A DNA stretch of 64,000 bases from positions 81,800-145,799 of the forward strand of contig QHXW01000152.1 in the NCBI GenBank assembly GCA_003223115.1. The letters are read 5' to 3'. The position numbers and the translations under genes are program-made. The notes under the pieces are model-generated. The model was not told the origin of the DNA. It did no database searches and saw only the letters and a list, made by a program, of their open reading frames with translations. Below, piece by piece: positions 30,946 to 39,704 of this stretch (the first letter of the stretch is position 1; every line of letters starts with the position of its first letter). The DNA is from Acidobacteriota bacterium. GTDB lineage: Bacteria > Acidobacteriota > Terriglobia > Bryobacterales > Bryobacteraceae.

Positions 30946-31119
30946 CTATGATTTGACTTTCGTAGGTCCCAGGTGGTAGCCTATTTCCCCGATCCCACCG
31001 CGGCCCTCATCTTTTGTTTGAAACTTTCCGGGGTTGGAAATCGTCATACTTTTCCGGGCGGTAATTTTTCGCCGGGGCAAATTACCCCAAGGCGGCCGCC
31101 AGGCCATAAGGTTGTAACA

Positions 31120-31512
31120 ATGCCAAAGACAATGAATAAAAATGGAGCCGGAACAAGATTCGATCATTACCATAAGGCTCTGGAAGCTAAGGCGGATGAA
31201 CTGCGTCGTAGCATGTCGGCGCAGAAGATAGCTCAAGTGGTATCGCGGCTTGATGTCCCTTCCGATGAGGGAGATCTTAGCCAGCAGAGCCATGAAGAGT
31301 GGATCTTCCTGAACAGGAATTCTCTCGACATGAAGCTGCTGCGCGAGGTCCAGGCTGCCCTCCGCAGAGTGCAGCACGGCAGTTATGGTGTTTGCGCCGC
31401 TTGTGAAGAACCGATTTCGCCTAAGCGCCTGGATGCGGTGCCATGGGCCAAGTTCTGCGTCAAATGCCAGGAAAAAATCGGGTCTGAAATATTTGAGGAT
31501 AACGACGACTGA
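31120..31512 (+). CDS. DksA/TraR family zinc-finger protein
   Basis: 130 aa. An N-terminal helical coiled-coil part (FDHYHKALEAKADELRRSMS to LREVQAALRRVQHGSYG) leads to a four-cysteine zinc finger, CAAC at about residues 93-96 and CVKC at 114-117. DksA-like proteins bind the secondary channel of RNA polymerase and modulate transcription, often with ppGpp. The tip of the coiled coil here (DVPSDEGDLSQQSHEE) is longer than in TraR and does not show the plain DxxDxA of E. coli DksA, so the activity may differ. The ATG at 31120 is chosen because the frame upstream is not protein-like. Confidence 0.85.
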   Translation: MPKTMNKNGAGTRFDHYHKALEAKADELRRSMSAQKIAQVVSRLDVPSDEGDLSQQSHEEWIFLNRNSLDMKLLREVQAALRRVQHGSYGVCAACEEPISPKRLDAVPWAKFCVKCQEKIGSEIFEDNDD

Positions 31513-31620
31513 TGCGGCATGTGGCCGGCTTTTCTGCGGTGCCCGATTCGCCCGCGATTTCGCTTAATTTAATAACGCGGGTTCCGGGCGCGTCGGGCTC
31601 CCCTAAAACCACCCAAGCAG

Positions 31621-31648
31621 TTCTCACTCCAGTCTTTTGGTGTACAAT
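31621..31648 (+). promoter_or_regulatory. candidate sigma-70 promoter for hfq-hflX
   Basis: TTCTCA and TACAAT are separated by 16 nt, about 53 nt before the hfq ATG. The -10 is good (5 of 6), the -35 weak (4 of 6). Confidence 0.4.
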
Positions 31649-31701
31649 TGTTGCCGATGTGCCCTGACTGGGACGTTTTTCCCGAGTAAATGGGGGACTC
31701 T

Positions 31702-32010
31702 ATGGACAAGCCGGCGCAAAATATTCAAGACAGCTTTCTGAACAATGCGCGCAAAGATAAGACTATCATTACGCTTTACCTGCTCAGCGGCGTGAAACTT
31801 TCCGGCCGCATTAAGAGTTTCGACAAGTACTCGCTCATCCTGGAGACTAATAACCAGGAACAGTTGATCTTCAAGCACGCCATCTCCACCGTGGTCACCG
31901 TAAAAGTGGGCCATTCATATACGGGCGCTGCCCAGGCAGCCGGGCATGGAACCGCTGCCGCCGCGCAGCATGCGCCGGAGACCGCGCACCCGGATTCCAC
32001 GAACGGTTGA
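31702..32010 (+). CDS. hfq: RNA chaperone Hfq
   Basis: Hexameric Sm-like protein that pairs small RNAs with mRNAs. 102 aa. Sm1 is [20 protein letters not shown] and Sm2 contains [10 protein letters not shown]; the proximal-site glutamine is in NIQDSFLN. The C-terminal tail (from about residue 68) is Ala/His/Gly-rich and probably disordered. GGGGGA at 31692-31697 supports the ATG at 31702; an ATG four codons upstream is possible. hflX overlaps by four bases, the conserved hfq-hflX order. Confidence 0.96.
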   Translation: MDKPAQNIQDSFLNNARKDKTIITLYLLSGVKLSGRIKSFDKYSLILETNNQEQLIFKHAISTVVTVKVGHSYTGAAQAAGHGTAAAAQHAPETAHPDSTNG

Positions 32011-33347
32011 ACCGTCTGGAAGGGCAGCGTACGCGCGAATCTGGCGAACGCGCGATCTTGGTGGGCGTCGAGTGGAAAAGCCGAAGGCGCGTCCCCGGCG
32101 GTCGCTCCATCAAACATCTAAACGCCTCGACCGAGGACTCCCTTCAGGAACTTCGCGAACTGGCTGCAACCGCCGGAGCCACTGTGGTCGACACGCTCGT
32201 CCAGTCGCGAGAGGCTCCGGAAGCCGCCACGCTGATCGGCAGCGGAAAGATCCGGGAGATTTCCGCGACGGCTGACGCAACGGACGCCGATGTAGTCTTG
32301 TTTGATCACGAGCTCACGCCCACGCAACAACGGAATCTGGAGGACGAACTCGAGCTCAAGGTTCTGGATCGCACCCAACTCATCCTGGATATCTTTGCCC
32401 GTCGCGCCCGCACGCGTGAAGGGCGGCTGCAAGTGGAGTTGGCGCAGTTGGAATACCTGTTGCCCCGTTTGAGCGGCCAGGGAGTCGCGATGTCACGGCT
32501 CGGCGGCGGTATCGGAACACGCGGTCCCGGTGAGACCAAGCTCGAAACGGACCGAAGGCGGATTCATCGCCGGATCAAATCCATTAAGGAGAATCTGGAA
32601 AGTGTGCGGGCCACTCGCGGTGTGCACCGGCGGCAGCGTGACGCAGTGCCTCTGGCCACGCTTGCGCTTGTGGGTTACACCAATGCAGGTAAATCCACAC
32701 TGTTCAACCGTCTGACCAGTGCCGGGGTGCTGACCGATGCCCGTATGTTCGCCACTCTTGACCCCACGGTACGGGGACTCGCGCTGCCCTCGCGCCGGCG
32801 CATATTGGTAAGCGACACGGTAGGATTCATCCGCCGCCTTCCCACAACTCTGGTCCAGGCCTTTCGCGCCACTTTGGAAGAGGTGACCGAAGCCGCTCTC
32901 ATCCTCCATGTGGTTGATGCTTCGGCACCGCACGCACAGGAGCACGTGGCGCACGTGCTCGAGGTATTGGCGGAAATCGGCGCCGCTGAAATCCCCCAAC
33001 TGCTGGTCATGAATAAAATGGACCGCCTGCCGGCCGACGCTCAGCCCGAGGATATTCTGCGCCGCCTTCAAAACAGTGAGGCAGCCAAACCGTGTGTGCG
33101 CGCGGTGGCGCTATCGGCACTGACGGGCGTGGGCATCGACGTTTTGGAGAGGGCCATGGATGACGTCCTGCCCTTCGATCCCATGGTGCGCACGCGTTTC
33201 CGGTTCCCGTTGTCGGAGTCGACGAGCATCTCGGCGCTGCATGCCCAGGGGCGTGTGCTCCATGCGCGCTACTCAGACAGCGCTTGCGAGCTGGAGGCGG
33301 AAGTTCCGGCCTCTCTCAAACAGAAATTAGCCCGGTTTGTGAGTTAG
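32007..33347 (+). CDS. hflX: ribosome-associated GTPase HflX
   Basis: Binds the 50S subunit and rescues or splits stalled ribosomes. 446 aa with a TTG start overlapping hfq. The N-terminal HflX domain spans about 1-200 ([40 protein letters not shown]). The G domain has G1 [15 protein letters not shown]3 [10 protein letters not shown] and G4 NKMD near residue 338. The C-terminal domain ends with a Lys-rich helix. Operonic with hfq. Confidence 0.96.
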   Translation: MNRLEGQRTRESGERAILVGVEWKSRRRVPGGRSIKHLNASTEDSLQELRELAATAGATVVDTLVQSREAPEAATLIGSGKIREISATADATDADVVLFDHELTPTQQRNLEDELELKVLDRTQLILDIFARRARTREGRLQVELAQLEYLLPRLSGQGVAMSRLGGGIGTRGPGETKLETDRRRIHRRIKSIKENLESVRATRGVHRRQRDAVPLATLALVGYTNAGKSTLFNRLTSAGVLTDARMFATLDPTVRGLALPSRRRILVSDTVGFIRRLPTTLVQAFRATLEEVTEAALILHVVDASAPHAQEHVAHVLEVLAEIGAAEIPQLLVMNKMDRLPADAQPEDILRRLQNSEAAKPCVRAVALSALTGVGIDVLERAMDDVLPFDPMVRTRFRFPLSESTSISALHAQGRVLHARYSDSACELEAEVPASLKQKLARFVS

Positions 33348-33432
33348 TTGCGCACCCGCTACGGGCCTTTCCAGGCCGCAGCCCCGGAGTTGTCCGGCCG
33401 CCGTGCGGAGGATTATAGTTGGGAAGGGCGCC

Positions 33433-34122
33433 ATGAAGCTTCCAAACGTTCTCACCATTGTCCGCATCTTCTTCGTTCCCCTGCTGGTTGCCGCGCTGGT
33501 GGAAGAGAACGTCTCCGTACGGCTATTCGGTGTGGTGGCCACGCACGAGTGGCTGGCGCTGGCTATTTTTTTGGTCGCCGCGGCCACCGATCTGCTCGAC
33601 GGTTACCTCGCACGCCGCTGGGGCCAGGTGACCACAATCGGCACGCTACTCGATCCCATCGCAGACAAGCTGCTGGTTTCCGCTGCGCTGATTTCTCTTG
33701 TGCAAGTGCATGCGGTCCCTGCGTGGATGGTGATTGTGATTGTGGGCCGCGAGTTCGCCATCTCAGGTCTGCGTAGCATCGCCGCCGCCGAAGGGTACAC
33801 CATCCGCGCCAGTGACCTCGGCAAAACCAAGATGGTGGCCCAAGTCACCGCGGTATCGCTCTTGCTCGTCGGTCTTCACCATCCAAAAATTGCCTGGATG
33901 GGTTACTGGATGATGTGGATTGTGGTGGCGTTTGCCATGCTCTCCGCCGTCGGTTACTTCCGGAAGTTCTGGCGGAAGGTGGATATCAGGATCAAATCTC
34001 GCCGGCGACGCGAATTGTTACGAATGGAAAGGAAGAGAAAGATGGCTCCCTTGCGCCGTCAGGGGCGCTCTTCGCCGGCCGAAGGACCTTCTGAAGTTGG
34101 TGGCGTGCGCGGCACCACGTGA
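33433..34122 (+). CDS. pgsA: CDP-diacylglycerol-glycerol-3-phosphate 3-phosphatidyltransferase
   Basis: Membrane enzyme of phosphatidylglycerol synthesis. The CDP-alcohol phosphotransferase motif is complete near residues 53-79: DLLDGYLARRWGQ followed by GTLLDPIADK. About six hydrophobic helices are visible. The start at 33433 follows GGGAAGGG. The last 35-40 residues are basic and then Gly/Ser-rich, longer than usual, and the 3' end runs 64 nt into the convergent rodZ-like gene. Confidence 0.93.
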   Translation: MKLPNVLTIVRIFFVPLLVAALVEENVSVRLFGVVATHEWLALAIFLVAAATDLLDGYLARRWGQVTTIGTLLDPIADKLLVSAALISLVQVHAVPAWMVIVIVGREFAISGLRSIAAAEGYTIRASDLGKTKMVAQVTAVSLLLVGLHHPKIAWMGYWMMWIVVAFAMLSAVGYFRKFWRKVDIRIKSRRRRELLRMERKRKMAPLRRQGRSSPAEGPSEVGGVRGTT

Positions 34123-35141
34123 GCGCCGTTCGAGGTTAACTCCCACATCTGTATTTCCCCTTGCGGCCCTAACGGACCGAGGGGTTTTCCGTTGAGAGTA
34201 ATATTCAAGCCTGCGGCGTTTCCCACCAGCACGCGGATCTTGCGCGCCGCTTCCAGTTGTTTGCTTTCTTGTGGCGTGAGGGTGCCACTGTAAACATGTT
34301 GTCCGTCGGCGCTGATGCGTAGCCATACCTCTTGATTAGCCGTCAGCGCAACGTGAAATGTCCGGGCCGCCTGGGTCTGGGTAGGGGCTGGCTGGACGTG
34401 CGGGCCATTTGGCTGAGCAGACAATGCCGCCGTTGGCTTAGGCGTTTGTTTTGCCGCGATGCCGGCTTCCGGTTTTTGCGCCTGCACTTTGACCGATGAT
34501 GCCAATTTCACCGCTCCAGGCGTGCGTGCCGCCGGGGGAGCCAAAGCCGCCGTCTGGGATTGAACCTTTCCCGTGGCCGAAAGTTCGGCCGGACGAAAAC
34601 CAGGAGCCGCCGGCAGTGAGGTGTTGGTGTCCGTATCTTTCTTCAAGCTCGCAGGCTGGGCTACAGAAGCAGGCGCGGGCTGCGCGGGTCTGGTGGTTTC
34701 CACGCTCTTTGTGGTCTGCCTCCCCCTTTGCCACATGGTATAAACACCCGCACAGGCAATCACCGCGATCACCACCCAGAGGAAAGCCGAAATGGAGGAG
34801 TCCGATCTGATACGATCGCGGAAATCTTCGAACGCCCGGGAATTCGGCGCGAACTTTTTCACGCGCGGGCGAACTGGCTGTATCGGAGTTTCGATGACTG
34901 CCGGCGCAGGCTCGAGATAATCCTTGAGTTCCGCCACCAGCTCATCTTCATCCAACTCCAGCACTCGTGCATACTGCCTGACGAAATTCTTCGCAAAGAC
35001 TCCGCCGGGCAAGCGCTCAAATTGATCCGCCTCCAGGGCTTCCAACAGATGAGCGCTGATCTTTGTTTGGCCGGAAATTTGTTCGAGACTCACACCACGC
35101 CGCTGCCGTTCGCGGCGTAAAGTCTCGCCGATGGAGGTCAT
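34059..35141 (-). CDS. RodZ-like helix-turn-helix membrane protein
   Basis: A cytoplasmic Cro/C1-type HTH (SIGETLRRERQRRGVSLEQI, ISAHLLEALEADQFERLPGG) at residues 1-75 is followed by one transmembrane helix (FLWVVIAVIACAGVYTMW near 137). Then come a long Pro/Ala/Gln linker and a C-terminal DUF4115 beta domain (FHVALTANQEVWLRISADGQ to about 330). This is the RodZ layout, linking MreB to the cell wall in rod-shaped bacteria, but no mre genes are adjacent. ATG 35141 is preferred over the one at 35165. Confidence 0.85.
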   Translation of the reverse strand: MTSIGETLRRERQRRGVSLEQISGQTKISAHLLEALEADQFERLPGGVFAKNFVRQYARVLELDEDELVAELKDYLEPAPAVIETPIQPVRPRVKKFAPNSRAFEDFRDRIRSDSSISAFLWVVIAVIACAGVYTMWQRGRQTTKSVETTRPAQPAPASVAQPASLKKDTDTNTSLPAAPGFRPAELSATGKVQSQTAALAPPAARTPGAVKLASSVKVQAQKPEAGIAAKQTPKPTAALSAQPNGPHVQPAPTQTQAARTFHVALTANQEVWLRISADGQHVYSGTLTPQESKQLEAARKIRVLVGNAAGLNITLNGKPLGPLGPQGEIQMWELTSNGAHVVPRTPPTSEGPSAGEERP

Positions 35142-35164
35142 AGTGGGTTCCTGAAGACCCCTCA

Positions 35165-36223
35165 ATGGCTATAATACAACAGTTGCACGATCGGCCCTCC
35201 CCGTTGATCTCTGTTGTGGTCGTAAATTGGAACCGGCGCGAGTTACTCCGTGCGTGTCTCGAGTCTCTCAAGCGCCAGCAGGCGGTCGACTTTGAGGTGC
35301 TTGTCATCGACAATGGTTCCGATGACGGATCGCCGGAAATGGTTGCAAAGGACTTCGCCCTCATAGGTAACAAGCCTACGAAGCTTATCCGCAACTCAAT
35401 GAATATGGGCTTCTGCGCCGCCAATAACCAGGGCATCCAAGCGGCGCACGGGACATTGGTGGCGTTACTCAATAATGACGCTGAAGCCGGGCCGGATTGG
35501 CTTTGTGCCCTCTCCCGAGCCTTTGAGTCGCGTCCGGATGTGGGTATGGCTGCTTCCAAAATCCTGGTGTACGAAGACCCCACCCGTATCGATAAAGCCG
35601 GGCATCTGATTTATCCGGATGGCCAGAATCGCGGCCGTGGCATGGGAGATCTCGATGATGGCCGCTTCGATACTCCCGGAGAAGTTCTTTGGCCGGACGG
35701 TTGTGCCGCCATGTACCACATGCAGATGCTGAATGAGATCGGCGTGTTCGACGAAGACTTCTTTGCCTATGGTGATGACGCCGAACTGGGGTTGCGCGCC
35801 AGGATCGCCGGATGGAAATGTCTGTATGTTCCGGCCGCCGTTGTGCGTCACCATCGCGGCTCCACGCTTGGACTGGAATCCACCCGCCGTTTGAAACTCA
35901 TCGAGCGAAACCGCGTGCTGCTGGTAATGAAACTTTTTCCGTGGAGCCTGCTTTGGCGTAACTGGTGGTATTACGGCGCACGCCTGGCTGCTGGGGCTTG
36001 GGCTTCTTTTCACGACGCTGGAGACACCGCCCGGTTCCCAGGCTGGAAAGGGAAACTGCGTATGGCCCAGGCGCTTCTGGCAGGCGACCTTGCGGCGCTG
36101 GTACTCAGCCCGCGTATGTTTCGCAAGCGTCGCGAGTTCCAGCGCTTCCGGCGGCTCTCACCGCGTGACATACGCCTTCTGCTCGAACGATACCGTATTT
36201 CATTGAGCGAGTTGCTGAAATGA
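35165..36223 (+). CDS. glycosyltransferase family 2, rhamnosyltransferase-like
   Basis: 352 aa. The GT-A fold is shown by SVVVVNWNRRELLRACLESL, VLVIDNGSDDGSPEM and the acidic nucleotide-sugar site in LLNNDAEAGPDW. FFAYGDDAELGLRARIAGWK is the acceptor-side ED-type motif of WcaA/RfbN-like enzymes. It probably adds a sugar to cell-surface polysaccharide or lipid-linked glycan. It is the first gene of a coupled run: two methyltransferases follow with ATGA overlaps. The start lies 24 nt from the divergent rodZ-like start. Confidence 0.9.
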   Translation: MAIIQQLHDRPSPLISVVVVNWNRRELLRACLESLKRQQAVDFEVLVIDNGSDDGSPEMVAKDFALIGNKPTKLIRNSMNMGFCAANNQGIQAAHGTLVALLNNDAEAGPDWLCALSRAFESRPDVGMAASKILVYEDPTRIDKAGHLIYPDGQNRGRGMGDLDDGRFDTPGEVLWPDGCAAMYHMQMLNEIGVFDEDFFAYGDDAELGLRARIAGWKCLYVPAAVVRHHRGSTLGLESTRRLKLIERNRVLLVMKLFPWSLLWRNWWYYGARLAAGAWASFHDAGDTARFPGWKGKLRMAQALLAGDLAALVLSPRMFRKRREFQRFRRLSPRDIRLLLERYRISLSELLK

Positions 36224-37224
36224 GCTGGGTCCAAAACACGCCCGCGGCGGCCCCGGAATCCGGCTCGACAAAAGAGCAAGAACGCTGCGCGCTGTGCGGA
36301 AGCTTAGACTTCATCGAAAAATTCGCCACCACCGACCGGCTTTACGCCACCACGACGAAACGCTTCGCCATCCGGCAGTGCGTCAAATGCGGTCTGATGC
36401 GTCTCTCGCCTCAGCCGCGTCCGGATGAGTTCGCCGCTTATTACCCGCGCAAGTACTGGTTCGATCCGCAGCGGGACGCGCCTTCGCGCCTCGAAGAAAT
36501 GTATCGCAGGCTGGTGTTGCGGGATCACCTTTGGTTTGTCGCGCGCGCGCTGCTCCATACCGGCGTATCCGGACCGGTACTCGATGTGGGCTGCGGAGGC
36601 GGACTGCTCATCGGCATGTTGCGCGAGCGCGGAGTTTGCGCAATCGGCCTTGACCTGTCGCCGGATGCCGCTCGACTGGCACGGCAACGCCACTCTGTAG
36701 ACGCGGTGGCCGGTGACCTTCCTCTATCTCCGTTCGCACCACAAAGCTTCGCCGCTGTTACCATGTTCCACGTGCTCGAACACGTCCGGGGGCCGCTCGT
36801 TTATCTGCGCGAGGCGGGCCGGTTGCTGAAACCCGATGGCCGGCTCATTGTGCAAGTGCCGAACGCGGCTTCGTGGCAATTCGCGCTTCTCGGCCGAGCT
36901 TGGAACGGCGTCGATGCGCCGCGCCATCTGCATCTTTTCCGCGACCTCGATGTCGAAAGGATGCTCTTGTCCAGCGGGTTCGAAGTTGTCCGCCGGAAAT
37001 ATTTTTCACTGCGGGACAATCCAGCGGGCCTGGCCACCAGTCTGGCGCCTTCACTCGATCCGATGGCGCGGGGAATTCAGGCGCGAAAGGAGGGATCCGC
37101 GGAGCGCTTGCTGAAAGATGCGCTTTATTTCTCGATGGTCTTCGTGTCCTTGCCCTTCACGATTTCTGAAGCCGCGTTCCGCGCCGGTTCCACAGTGATG
37201 ATAGAGGCACGTCGGCGTACATGA
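36220..37224 (+). CDS. SAM-dependent methyltransferase with N-terminal zinc-binding domain
   Basis: 334 aa. The N-terminal part has two CxxC pairs (CALC near residue 27, CVKC near 53) as in sugar C-methyltransferase-type zinc domains. The Rossmann domain follows from about 120, with VLDVGCGGGLLIGMLRERG as the SAM site, then MFHVLEHVRGPLVYLREAGR. A C-terminal extension after 250 may form a lid. The start overlaps the preceding glycosyltransferase as ATGA. The context suggests methylation of a surface glycan. Confidence 0.88.
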   Translation: MSWVQNTPAAAPESGSTKEQERCALCGSLDFIEKFATTDRLYATTTKRFAIRQCVKCGLMRLSPQPRPDEFAAYYPRKYWFDPQRDAPSRLEEMYRRLVLRDHLWFVARALLHTGVSGPVLDVGCGGGLLIGMLRERGVCAIGLDLSPDAARLARQRHSVDAVAGDLPLSPFAPQSFAAVTMFHVLEHVRGPLVYLREAGRLLKPDGRLIVQVPNAASWQFALLGRAWNGVDAPRHLHLFRDLDVERMLLSSGFEVVRRKYFSLRDNPAGLATSLAPSLDPMARGIQARKEGSAERLLKDALYFSMVFVSLPFTISEAAFRAGSTVMIEARRRT

Positions 37225-37922
37225 GATATAGCGCACTGGCCGAGTCTCTCCCACGTCCGCTGCGCCGCCATGTGCTCCACTTTGAATCGATCATCGAAGA
37301 CGCCGTTATCCGCTTCGCCGGAGGCCTGCCGTCCGGAGCGTGGGTTTTGGATGCGGGCGCGGGCGAGTGCCGTTACGCACACTTCTTCGGCGAGCAGCGA
37401 TACTGCGCAGTGGACCTGGCGGTTGGTGACCGAGCCTGGGATTATAGCGGGCTCGACGCCTTGGCGGATGTGACAGTGCTTCCGTTCCGTTCCAACTCCT
37501 TCGCCGGCTGCCTGAACATCGTGACGCTTGAGCATGTGGCGGAGCCTGGCTGCGCTCTCGCCGAAATGTCACGGGCCCTCTCGCCGGGCGGGGCGCTTCT
37601 ACTGGTGGTACCTCATGAGTGGGAAGTGCATCAGGCGCCACATGATTATTTCCGCTACACACGCCACGGCCTGGAATACCTGCTGGAGCGCGCCGGTTTT
37701 CATGAGTTTGAGATTCAGCCGGTGGGCGGATATTTTCGCCTGCTGGCACGCCGCCTGCTCAACGGTTTACAATTCTTCTCAGGAGGTTGGCGTTGGATCG
37801 GGTTCTTACCGGCCGCGATCCTCCTGGTTCCTCCGGCACTGGTCCTGCCATTTCTGGATTTTCTCGATCGCGATCGGAATTTCACCCTGGGCTACGTATG
37901 CACCGCAAAAAAGCAATCGTGA
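37221..37922 (+). CDS. class I SAM-dependent methyltransferase with C-terminal membrane anchor
   Basis: 233 aa. VLDAGAGECRYAHFFGEQRY is motif I (near 42); NIVTLEHVAEPGCALAEMSR and GGALLLVVPHEWEVHQAPHD form the core. A hydrophobic stretch near the C-terminus (IGFLPAAILLVPPALVLPFL) could sit in the membrane. It overlaps the previous gene by ATGA and the next by 25 nt. Probably part of the same surface-glycan pathway; the substrate is unknown. Confidence 0.87.
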   Translation: MRYSALAESLPRPLRRHVLHFESIIEDAVIRFAGGLPSGAWVLDAGAGECRYAHFFGEQRYCAVDLAVGDRAWDYSGLDALADVTVLPFRSNSFAGCLNIVTLEHVAEPGCALAEMSRALSPGGALLLVVPHEWEVHQAPHDYFRYTRHGLEYLLERAGFHEFEIQPVGGYFRLLARRLLNGLQFFSGGWRWIGFLPAAILLVPPALVLPFLDFLDRDRNFTLGYVCTAKKQS

Positions 37923-38812
37923 CACTGGCGATGTGCCTGGCGGCAGGCGGCATTTTGCGGGCCCGGGAATTCAACGGCCCGGATGCCTTGGCTATTACGC
38001 GCAAAGTCGTCGCCTTCGGTCCACGGCCTTCCGGCTCTGAAGCCATCAAGAAGCTGCAGATCTACATTCTGGCGCAGCTGAAACCTTTCGGCTGTCAGGT
38101 GACCCAGGATGATTTCACGGCGTCCACACCGCTTAGGCAAACGCCCATGAAAAATATCATTGCGCGCTTCTCCGGCCGCTCCGGCAAGGCCATCGTGATA
38201 ACGGGGCATTACGACACCAAATCGATGCCTGGGACATATTTCGTGGGCGCCAACGATGGCGGCGCTTCGGCGGGCTTCCTGCTCGAGTTTGCCAAGGCCA
38301 TTGCCGGAGAACCGCGTCGCGACGATGTGTACCTGGTCTGGTTCGACGGCGAAGAAGCCATCGCGCAGTGGTCCGATTACGACAGCTTGTATGGCAGCAG
38401 GCATCTGGCGGAAAAATGGGCGGGCGATGGCACGCTGGAACGCATTCGAGCGCTGATCAACGTGGATTTGATTGGAGACCGAAAGCTCGACATCCTGCAG
38501 GACATGAATTCTTCCAGTCCGTTACGTGAGCTGGTGTGGAGCACGGCTGAGCGCTTGGGGTTCGGAAGCCATTTTTTGAAAAATGCCAGCGCCATAGAAG
38601 ACGACCACTTACCGTTCCTGCACCGCGGCGTCAAGGCGCTCGATCTGATCGATTTGGATTATGGACCGGCGAACTCCTACTGGCATACCGACAAAGACAC
38701 CATCGATAAATTGAGCGCCGAAAGCTTTCGCATTGTCGGCAAAGTGTTGCTCGAGAGTTTGAAAAGCCTCGAGCACGAGGATGCGGACGATGGACGGAAT
38801 CATCGTCGTTGA
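37898..38812 (+). CDS. M28-family glutaminyl-cyclase-like enzyme, exported
   Basis: 304 aa with a signal peptide (KKAIVTLAMCLAAGGILRA). Zinc ligands: GHYDT, GANDGGASAG, WFDGEEA, NVDLIGD and YWHTDKDT. The run DGEEAIAQWSDYDSLYGSRH is characteristic of glutaminyl-peptide cyclases rather than plain aminopeptidases, as is the later DDHLPFLHRGVKAL. The likely reaction is cyclisation of N-terminal Gln to pyroglutamate on exported proteins; a peptidase role remains possible. It is inserted between a methyltransferase gene and truB with overlaps on both sides. Confidence 0.85.
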   Translation: MHRKKAIVTLAMCLAAGGILRAREFNGPDALAITRKVVAFGPRPSGSEAIKKLQIYILAQLKPFGCQVTQDDFTASTPLRQTPMKNIIARFSGRSGKAIVITGHYDTKSMPGTYFVGANDGGASAGFLLEFAKAIAGEPRRDDVYLVWFDGEEAIAQWSDYDSLYGSRHLAEKWAGDGTLERIRALINVDLIGDRKLDILQDMNSSSPLRELVWSTAERLGFGSHFLKNASAIEDDHLPFLHRGVKALDLIDLDYGPANSYWHTDKDTIDKLSAESFRIVGKVLLESLKSLEHEDADDGRNHRR

Positions 38813-39674
38813 CAAACCGGAAGGCTGGACGTCGCACGATGCGGTGAATAACGTTCGGCGTCTGGCCAATACTCGCCGGGTTGGTCACTTGGGCACCCTC
38901 GATCCAATGGCGACTGGAGTGCTACCGGTTGTGATTGACCGTGCCACCCGGTTGGCTCAATTCTACCTGCGCAACGACAAGATCTATGATGCTTGGGTCC
39001 GCTTCGGATATTCCACCGACACGTACGATCGCGAAGGAACGGCCACGTCGGTGCTCACCGATCCAGTGATCAAACGTGAGGCGCTGGAGGACCGGCTGGA
39101 GGCATTTCGTGGTGAGTTCCTGCTGGCGCCGCCGGCAGTCTCCGCCAAAAAAGTTGGGGGCGTGCCGGCATACCGGTTTGCGCGCCAAAACGTCGCGGTG
39201 GCGCTGAAGGCGGTGCCGGTACACGTGTACGCGTTGAAGGTCCTCGATGTCGAAGGCCCGGAAGCGCACCTGTGGGTGCATTGTTCGAGTGGCACTTATT
39301 TGCGCTCCATCGCGCACGAGCTCGGGCAGGCCATGGGATCGGGCGCTCACCTGAGCCGTCTGCGGCGCCTTCGCTCGGGCGAATTCTCCATCGAGCAGGC
39401 GCACACCCTTACCGAGCTCGAATCCATGGCGGCGGCTGAAGGGAACCTGGCTGACGCGCTGATTCCAGTCACTGGCCTGTTGGCGGAATTTCCAACCGTC
39501 GTCATTGATGATGTGACTGCCGGCCTCATACGCCAGGGCAGAGACTTCGCCGTTTCACCATTTCGCGCCCAAGCCGGCACGCGTTATGTGAAAGCCGTTT
39601 CTAGCGGAGGCGAACTGCTGGCCATCGGTGAAGCCAAGCTCCCGCATCTCTACCATCCCGTGGTTGTGCTTTAG
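38790..39674 (+). CDS. truB: tRNA pseudouridine-55 synthase
   Basis: Makes pseudouridine 55 in the T-loop of tRNA. 294 aa. The catalytic aspartate is D38 in HLGTLDPMATGVLPVV; DKPEGWTSHDAV and RVRRLANTRR-type segments precede it, and HCSSGTYLRSIAHELGQ is the KIRGGTY-region equivalent. The C-terminal PUA-like region ends near LLAIGEAKL. GAGG at 38777-38780 supports ATG 38790 rather than 38781. The start overlaps the upstream gene by 23 nt. Confidence 0.95.
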   Translation: MDGIIVVDKPEGWTSHDAVNNVRRLANTRRVGHLGTLDPMATGVLPVVIDRATRLAQFYLRNDKIYDAWVRFGYSTDTYDREGTATSVLTDPVIKREALEDRLEAFRGEFLLAPPAVSAKKVGGVPAYRFARQNVAVALKAVPVHVYALKVLDVEGPEAHLWVHCSSGTYLRSIAHELGQAMGSGAHLSRLRRLRSGEFSIEQAHTLTELESMAAAEGNLADALIPVTGLLAEFPTVVIDDVTAGLIRQGRDFAVSPFRAQAGTRYVKAVSSGGELLAIGEAKLPHLYHPVVVL

Positions 39675-39704
39675 AACCGCAGCGGCGCGCCGCCAGGCCT
39701 CCTG

